A stretch of DNA of 35,445 nucleotides from Verrucomicrobiales bacterium (GTDB lineage Bacteria > Verrucomicrobiota > Verrucomicrobiia > Limisphaerales > JAFMIX01): positions 1 to 35,445 of the forward strand of contig JAFMIX010000003.1 in NCBI GenBank assembly GCA_017853785.1, written 5' to 3'. Positions 31,293 through 35,445 of the stretch are shown piece after piece; the first letter of the stretch is position 1, and each line of letters opens with the position of its first letter. The notes under the pieces were generated by a model. It searched no databases. It was not told the DNA's origin and worked only from the letters and a program-made list of their open reading frames with translations. Both the position numbers and the translations under genes were made by a program.

Positions 31293-32819
31293 ATGAATCT
31301 TGGACGTAAGGCATTTATTTTGATGGCGGCGTTCGGCGTTTGGGCCGGCGCGGGTGATGGCCTGGCGGCGCCGGCGGCGGCCACAACGACCTCGCGGTTG
31401 CATTGGCTGGGCAGCCGACAGATCAACGCGTCGCCGGAAGCTCGGCGATTTCAGACGCTATGGAATCTGCCGGAGAGCGTGGCGATGCAAAAGCAGTTGC
31501 TGGACAAGCTCGCCGGGGCGACGAATGCCACCAGCAAGGCGGATGCGCGGCTGCGAGCATTGCTTGAGGATGTCTTGTGCGAGGAATTTTATGCCGAGGT
31601 GCGGCACGAGCCGAATCAACCGGGCGCGGCGGTGTTCGCCATCCGCTTGAACGCGGAGCGGGCGCGGTTGTGGGAATCGAACCGCACCGCGTTGCCCAAG
31701 GGGATCGAGTTGGCCCGCGTCGGCGAATGGACGCTCCTCGGTCAGTCGCCCGGCGCGAATCCGTTGCTTGCGGAATGGCGGGAACGCATCGCCAAGAGCG
31801 GTGCGCCAGCGGCGCGGGGGGCGACGAATTTTTGGCTGGAGGCGGATATGGATCTGCCGGCGGTGGCGCGGGTGCTGGGTTGGAAATTGGAGTTGCCGGC
31901 GGGCTGGCCGCGGACGGTGTTCACGGTAGTGGGCGACGGGGAGAATGTGTTGACGCGCGGTACGCTGGATTTCGCCCGGCCGCTGGACTTGAAGTTGGAG
32001 GCGTGGCGCATCCCGACGAATCTGATCCGCGAGCCGTTGATCGGCTTCGCGGCAGCACGCGGGCTGGGGCCGGTGGTGACGGATACGGGCTTCTGGAAGT
32101 GGACGCAACTGGGCGCGGCTCCGGAGCAGATGTTTCTCTGGGCGCAGGCGGGGGTGCCGTTTCAGACCTACTTCGCGGGGCTAATGCCGGGCGGCTCGGC
32201 TCAGGTGCAGGCGCTTTCTGCGCGATTGCAGGGGGAGGGTAATGCTTGGGCCGCGACCAATCGGATGGGAAGTTTTGAGCCTCTGCCCGGCGTCGGGGGA
32301 GTCGAGTGGAAGAATGTTCCGTTCATGAGCCCGTTTGTGCGAAGCACTTCATCGGGTCAGCGCGACTACGTTTATGGCGGATTATTCAATTTGTCCGACT
32401 CGCGCACCAACGCCACCTTGCCGGCGGAACTGCTCCAACAGGTCGTCGGTGCGCCGCGTCTGGTGTTATACGACTGGGAGTTGACCGGTGCTCGCATGGA
32501 AAGCTGGTTACAAATCACCCAATTGTTCCGGGTGATGTTCCGGAAGGCGCAATTGCCCGCCAATTCAGCGGGTTTGATGTGGTTGCGGGCATTGACTCCA
32601 AAACTGGGCAATACTGTGACAACGGTCACGCAGACCGATGCGCATGAACTCCACTTCACTCGCAAGTCCACCAGCGGCTGCACCGCGCTGGAATTGCATT
32701 TGTTCGCGGACTGGATGGAGTCCCCGGAGTTTCCTAAGGGCTTGCATACATTCCAAGCTGCCCCGGGGTTTGGTTTTGGTGGAAAACGCCCGGCTCCGAC
32801 GATGCCGCCTAAAAAATAG
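31293..32819 (+). CDS. large secreted protein of unknown function
   Basis: I do not recognise this 508-residue protein. ATG 31293 gives a signal peptide (MNLGRKAFILMAAFGVWAGA..., cleavage near residue 26); the earlier TTG 31245 would add an unlikely extension. The mature part alternates hydrophobic and polar strands with many tryptophans (for example GATNFWLEADMDLPAVARVL, MFLWAQAGVPFQTYFAG and YDWELTGARMESWLQITQLF), suggesting a soluble periplasmic alpha/beta or beta-rich domain. The repeated pattern around LEAWRIPTNLIREPLIGFAAARG and later LPLRALTP-like segments may be a duplicated fold, which I cannot confirm. It ends in TAG. No catalytic motif was identified. Confidence 0.65.
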   Translation: MNLGRKAFILMAAFGVWAGAGDGLAAPAAATTTSRLHWLGSRQINASPEARRFQTLWNLPESVAMQKQLLDKLAGATNATSKADARLRALLEDVLCEEFYAEVRHEPNQPGAAVFAIRLNAERARLWESNRTALPKGIELARVGEWTLLGQSPGANPLLAEWRERIAKSGAPAARGATNFWLEADMDLPAVARVLGWKLELPAGWPRTVFTVVGDGENVLTRGTLDFARPLDLKLEAWRIPTNLIREPLIGFAAARGLGPVVTDTGFWKWTQLGAAPEQMFLWAQAGVPFQTYFAGLMPGGSAQVQALSARLQGEGNAWAATNRMGSFEPLPGVGGVEWKNVPFMSPFVRSTSSGQRDYVYGGLFNLSDSRTNATLPAELLQQVVGAPRLVLYDWELTGARMESWLQITQLFRVMFRKAQLPANSAGLMWLRALTPKLGNTVTTVTQTDAHELHFTRKSTSGCTALELHLFADWMESPEFPKGLHTFQAAPGFGFGGKRPAPTMPPKK

Positions 32820-33012
32820 TCGTCTGCAGTTTGGCCGCGTCGGATATTTTGACCCAAATTTCGAAATGGAAATATTCCGGCAGCGGAGTGTGCTCGTTCA
32901 GCGCTCCAGCAGGTGAATTATCCCGCACTGAAAAAATTCCTGCTGCCGAAATCCGAAAATCGCTGTAAAGGCCGCGCTTTGGCGTGATGCAAATTCACTC
33001 AGTGATTTCGTA

Positions 33013-33801
33013 TCACTCGCCACCCGGGGTCGGTGGCGTTGGCGTCAAGAAAGTGGGCGGCATCGGAGGCATCCCGGGTGTGTTACGGTGCGCCTCCATC
33101 ATGATTGCCTGATTGATGATTTGAACTTCCGGGGACTCGGCAGCAGGTGCATTCAGTTGGGCGGAACTTTGCGGCAACCGTAGCGAGCGTGAAGGGATGG
33201 AGCGCAGCCCGCCGCTGGAACTAGGTTGGGCAATGCCAGGGGTGAATGCCGTCGGAGTCGTTCCTGGTGCGGTGGTCGTGCCAGAGCCGATGGTGGTCAC
33301 GCCGGCAGCTCCCGGAATCGGCGGTCTGCCAGGAATGGGAATTCCCCCATGCCCGCCCGGTATCCCAGGTGACCCCGGGACTGCTGCTGGTGCGGCTGGG
33401 GCTTTCAGGCCATCCTTGTCAAACGTCAGGGTCGCGACGTTGCCAGCATTGCTCACCTTGACCGTGCCGGCGATGCTGTCAATCGCCAAGACTTCGATCT
33501 GCCCTTCGCGTTGGCCTTCGGTGAGGATATAGGACTGGCTCTTTCCGCTCGGCCCGGGCTCTTGCACCATCAGGAGGGCGTTCTTGATACCCAGAATGGT
33601 GGTTATGCCCGTGAGCTTGATGTTCGAGGGCGGTGGTGTGGGGTCAACTACGGGCGCGGGCGGCGGCGGGGGAATCAGACCGAAGGAATTGCGGGTGACG
33701 ATGCTTTTAAATGGGTTTTCGCCCGGAAGCGTTGCCTGCGCCGGCGGGAGCAGGAGATATCCACCCGCCAGGACCAATGGCATCATCAACACTCGTTTCA
33801 T
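33013..33801 (-). CDS. secreted Pro/Gly-rich protein with possible PilP/GspC-like domain
   Basis: A 262-residue protein starting MKRVLMMPLVLAGG with a signal peptide (1-23, cleaved after AQA). Residues 28-48 (ENPFKSIVTRNSFGLIPP) and 57-129 (PSNIKLTGITTILGIKNALL, then EGQREGQIEVLAIDSI, then AGTVKVSNAG) have the order and spacing of the HR domain of GspC/PilP: a short linker, then 'I.L.GI...G....ALL', a 'G..I....V..I....V.L...G' tail. Residues 133-175 are Pro/Gly-rich (GSPGIPGGHGGIPIPGRPP). A Ser/Pro-rich tail follows. I recall similar proteins from Verrucomicrobia. No secretion or pilus genes are nearby, so the role is open. Confidence 0.6.
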   Translation of the reverse strand: MKRVLMMPLVLAGGYLLLPPAQATLPGENPFKSIVTRNSFGLIPPPPPAPVVDPTPPPSNIKLTGITTILGIKNALLMVQEPGPSGKSQSYILTEGQREGQIEVLAIDSIAGTVKVSNAGNVATLTFDKDGLKAPAAPAAVPGSPGIPGGHGGIPIPGRPPIPGAAGVTTIGSGTTTAPGTTPTAFTPGIAQPSSSGGLRSIPSRSLRLPQSSAQLNAPAAESPEVQIINQAIMMEAHRNTPGMPPMPPTFLTPTPPTPGGE

Positions 33802-33870
33802 GTCAGAAATATAACCGCGCTCCTGAATCAACACCACCGCCAAATACAAGTTGCTCCCTGTGGTCTAGAA

Positions 33871-34071
33871 AACCACGAATGGACACGAATTCACATGAAT
33901 GCGAACGGAGTCAGATCATTACTCGCCTTCTCATAACATCGGTTTAGCCTGCCACACAGCGTGTAACACAGGTGAGACGTGCATGAAGTCGAAGGTTTGA
34001 GCCTGTTTAATTGATGAAGCCCTTATTGGAATGGTTTCTTGATTAGAGTTAATTCGTGTCCATTCGTGGTT
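33871..34071. repeat. 201-bp element bounded by perfect 21-bp inverted repeats
   Basis: The left end (33871-33891) begins AACCACGAATGGACACGA and the right end (34051-34071) is its exact reverse complement over 21 bases. The word CCACGAATGGACACGAAT is frequent, as I recall, in intergenic repeats of Verrucomicrobia and Planctomycetes, often translated by mistake as NHEWTR. The termini and the AT-richer interior suggest a MITE-like or hairpin repeat without its own gene; no clear target-site duplication was found. Confidence 0.6.
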
Positions 34072-34115
34072 CTCCTTCTGGGTCGGCTTAGAGTGTTCAA
34101 AAAAAGTAAAAAAAT

Positions 34116-34144
34116 TTGACACCTTGTGCACGCTCTGCAATATT
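34116..34144 (+). promoter_or_regulatory. sigma-70-type promoter for the secreted protein at 34182
   Basis: A perfect -35 TTGACA (34116-34121), 17-bp spacer, and AATATT (34139-34144) preceded by TGC (extended -10 type) lie 38 bp before the ATG. An A-tract (34099-34114) just upstream could act as an UP element. The 5' leader would be about 30 nt. Confidence 0.6.
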
Positions 34145-34181
34145 CGGGTCACACACGGTAAACAATAAACACAAACACAAC

Positions 34182-34838
34182 ATGAGAACACACAAACTCC
34201 TCGCCGCGGCGGCGATATTCGCGGTCAGTGTTGCCACCTCTCTGGCACAGCCCTATTCACAGAACATTGTCGGGTATATCAACTTGACGGTTAAACCCGG
34301 CTTCAACCTGATTGCAAATCAGTTGAACTCCAGTGGTAGTAATACTTTAAACTCGATTTTTACTTCACCTACGGATGGTGACACTGTTTACAAATATGTT
34401 GGTGGGACTTTTCAGCAGGCCCTCGCGGATGCTGGTGCCTGGGTTGATCCCGTTTCAGGAGACCCAACCCCGATGACTTTGAGCCCGGGTCAAGGGTTCT
34501 TTTACTTCAGTCCAAGTGCCACCGACAAGACGGTGACTTTGGTCGGCAGCGTGTCGACAGGCACAAACACAACCGTTTTGAATTCTGGATTCTCATTAGT
34601 TGCCTCTGCTACACCGGAGTCATACCAGTTGGCTGGAACTAATTACCCTGGCGTCGACGGCGATACGTTCTACAGATATGCATCTGGAACATTTCAACAA
34701 TCGCTGTGGGATGCGGGTGGCTGGGTTGACCCGGTTACTGGCGATCCAGTTACTGTGCAGCCTGCCGTCGGTGAAGGTTTCTTCCTTTTCAATGCCGGAG
34801 CCTCTAGAAATTGGACCAGAGTATTCAATCCCCAATAA
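34182..34838 (+). CDS. secreted protein with two tandem beta-rich repeats
   Basis: A 218-residue protein from ATG 34182 with a signal peptide (1-23, MRTHKLLAAAAIFAVSVATS, cleaved after LAQ). Two repeats of about 70 residues make up the rest: 39-110 (PGFNLIANQLN, DTVYKYVGGTFQQALADAGA, WVDPVSGDP, GQGFFYFSP) and 135-204 (SGFSLVASATP, DTFYRYASGTFQQSLWDAGG, WVDPVTGDP, GEGFFLFN). Similar proteins starting with a YSQNIVGYINL-like segment are, as I recall, abundant in Verrucomicrobia genomes; no function is known. Codon use and GC content are lower than in the housekeeping genes. It is followed by a PEP-CTERM gene after 36 bp, possibly on the same transcript. Confidence 0.8.
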   Translation: MRTHKLLAAAAIFAVSVATSLAQPYSQNIVGYINLTVKPGFNLIANQLNSSGSNTLNSIFTSPTDGDTVYKYVGGTFQQALADAGAWVDPVSGDPTPMTLSPGQGFFYFSPSATDKTVTLVGSVSTGTNTTVLNSGFSLVASATPESYQLAGTNYPGVDGDTFYRYASGTFQQSLWDAGGWVDPVTGDPVTVQPAVGEGFFLFNAGASRNWTRVFNPQ

Positions 34839-34874
34839 TCACAGTTATTGCATACAACCTTAAATTAAAATCAA

Positions 34875-35445
34875 ATGAAAACTACAATCGTTGCATTAAT
34901 CGGAATTTCAATAGCCCTAAATAGTTTCGGGCAAGGGCAATTTAGCTTCCAAAACGCGAACGTATCTGCCCAACGGATTACCACAAATGCTTTGGCGAAT
35001 CCGGGCGGGACTGTGGGTAGCATGGCTGGAGCTAGCAATTACCAGTTTCAGGTTTTTTATGGCCCTAACGCCAGTTCCATGACTAACGCTTCTCAAGTAT
35101 TTTTTAATGGATCGACAGCCGGACTGATTTCAGGCGGAACGATTACTTTAGTTGCGGGTTATCCGGCGCTTAGCCCGGTTGGGGCGCTTCAGGCGTTTGG
35201 TTGGTCGACTGGGTTGACGCTCGCTCAAGCTCAAATCACGCCTGGTGCGTTTTGGGGGTCGAGCACGATAATCTCTCCGACTCCTGCTGATCCGCTTGCT
35301 CCGCTGTTCAATTTGTTTACCAGCACTGCCAGTTCAACCCAGTTCTCGGGATTTGTCCTGAATGTTGTCCCGGTTCCCGAGCCCTCCACAATGGTGCTGG
35401 CTGGATTGGGTGCGGCTTCATTGCTGCTGTTCCGCCGCCGCAAGC
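34875..35445 (+). CDS. PEP-CTERM sorting-signal protein (3' end outside window)
   Basis: 190 codons are visible from ATG 34875. A signal peptide (1-20, MKTTIVALIGISIALNSFGQ) precedes a Ser/Thr/Gly/Asn-rich exported domain typical of extracellular proteins. The C-terminus has the PEP-CTERM signal: PEPSTMVL (about 168-175), a hydrophobic helix, and a basic cluster FRRRK at the edge, normally followed by a few residues and the stop. These signals are processed by exosortase (EpsH) and associated with exopolysaccharide-coated surfaces. The internal domain is unrecognised. AT-richer codons than in the dcw genes. The upstream gap is only 36 bp. Confidence 0.88.
   Translation, partial: MKTTIVALIGISIALNSFGQGQFSFQNANVSAQRITTNALANPGGTVGSMAGASNYQFQVFYGPNASSMTNASQVFFNGSTAGLISGGTITLVAGYPALSPVGALQAFGWSTGLTLAQAQITPGAFWGSSTIISPTPADPLAPLFNLFTSTASSTQFSGFVLNVVPVPEPSTMVLAGLGAASLLLFRRRK

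Larger units (their letters stand above)
33802..34181. other. 380-bp intergenic region with inverted-repeat element and promoter
   Basis: No gene is supported. It contains the 201-bp inverted-repeat element 33871-34071 and a strong promoter at 34116-34144 for the gene at 34182. An 86-codon minus-strand frame (33931-34191) is an artefact of the repeat. Confidence 0.6.

Noticed and set aside
32820..33012. Possible terminator or regulatory element between convergent genes
   Set aside because: Only short palindromes such as GGAATATTTCC (on the minus strand) were seen; no stem with U-tract.
33931..34191. 86-codon minus-strand frame containing NHEWTR
   Set aside because: It is the translation of the inverted-repeat element, a frequent annotation artefact.

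Overview
The window looks like a chromosomal segment from a GC-rich Gram-negative bacterium of the PVC group, most likely Verrucomicrobiota (Pedosphaera/Limisphaerales-like). This is inferred from a divergent FtsZ inside an otherwise recognisable dcw cluster, a PEP-CTERM protein, a two-repeat secreted protein of a type I associate with Verrucomicrobia, a proline-rich secreted protein of similar affinity, and intergenic inverted repeats containing the CCACGAATGGACACGAAT word. No rRNA, tRNA, CRISPR array, integrase or transposase was seen.

Layout. 1-354 (-): start of an ADP-forming acyl-CoA synthetase, cut by the window edge. 590-2247 (+): a small membrane protein and a receiver-histidine kinase. 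2249-6652 (-): citrate synthase gltA, succinyl-CoA ligase sucC and sucD, and a YggT-family membrane protein, all in one direction. 6830-10331 (+): a periplasmic N-acetylmuramoyl-L-alanine amidase, a PduO-type cobalamin adenosyltransferase, and a ClC chloride channel gene broken by four in-frame TAG codons. 10328-12105 (-): queA and a RibD-C/DHFR-fold reductase with overlapping ends. 12300-29069 (+): the dcw cell-division and cell-wall cluster. 29224-30421 (-): YfcE-type phosphodiesterase and a DUF6580-like membrane protein. 30467-32819 (+): an RluA-family pseudouridine synthase and a large secreted protein of unknown function. 33013-33801 (-): a proline/glycine-rich secreted protein with a possible PilP/GspC-like domain. 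34182-35445 (+): a secreted two-repeat protein and a PEP-CTERM protein running off the edge.

The dcw cluster reads mraZ, two unknown genes (orfA, orfB), rsmH, ftsL-like, ftsI, a SIMPL-domain gene, murF, mraY, a LysM-domain gene, ftsW, murG, murB, ddl, ftsQ, ftsA, ftsZ. The ligase genes murE, murD and murC are absent from it. A SIMPL gene lies where murE often does, and a LysM gene lies where murD often does. A 10-bp-periodic array of AGTGGGG-like boxes overlaps the predicted mraZ promoter and is a credible MraZ operator. The products cover lipid I/II synthesis (MurF, MraY, MurG, plus MurB and Ddl for precursors), septal polymerisation (FtsW, FtsI), and the divisome scaffold (FtsL, FtsQ, FtsA, FtsZ).

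The most unusual items are the ClC gene with four clustered amber codons and no frameshift, the FtsZ whose GTP-binding signature and T7 loop are altered while its FtsA-binding tail is kept, and the orfA/orfB pair between mraZ and rsmH that share an N-terminal motif. Several strong hairpins sit in the few wide gaps of the dcw cluster.
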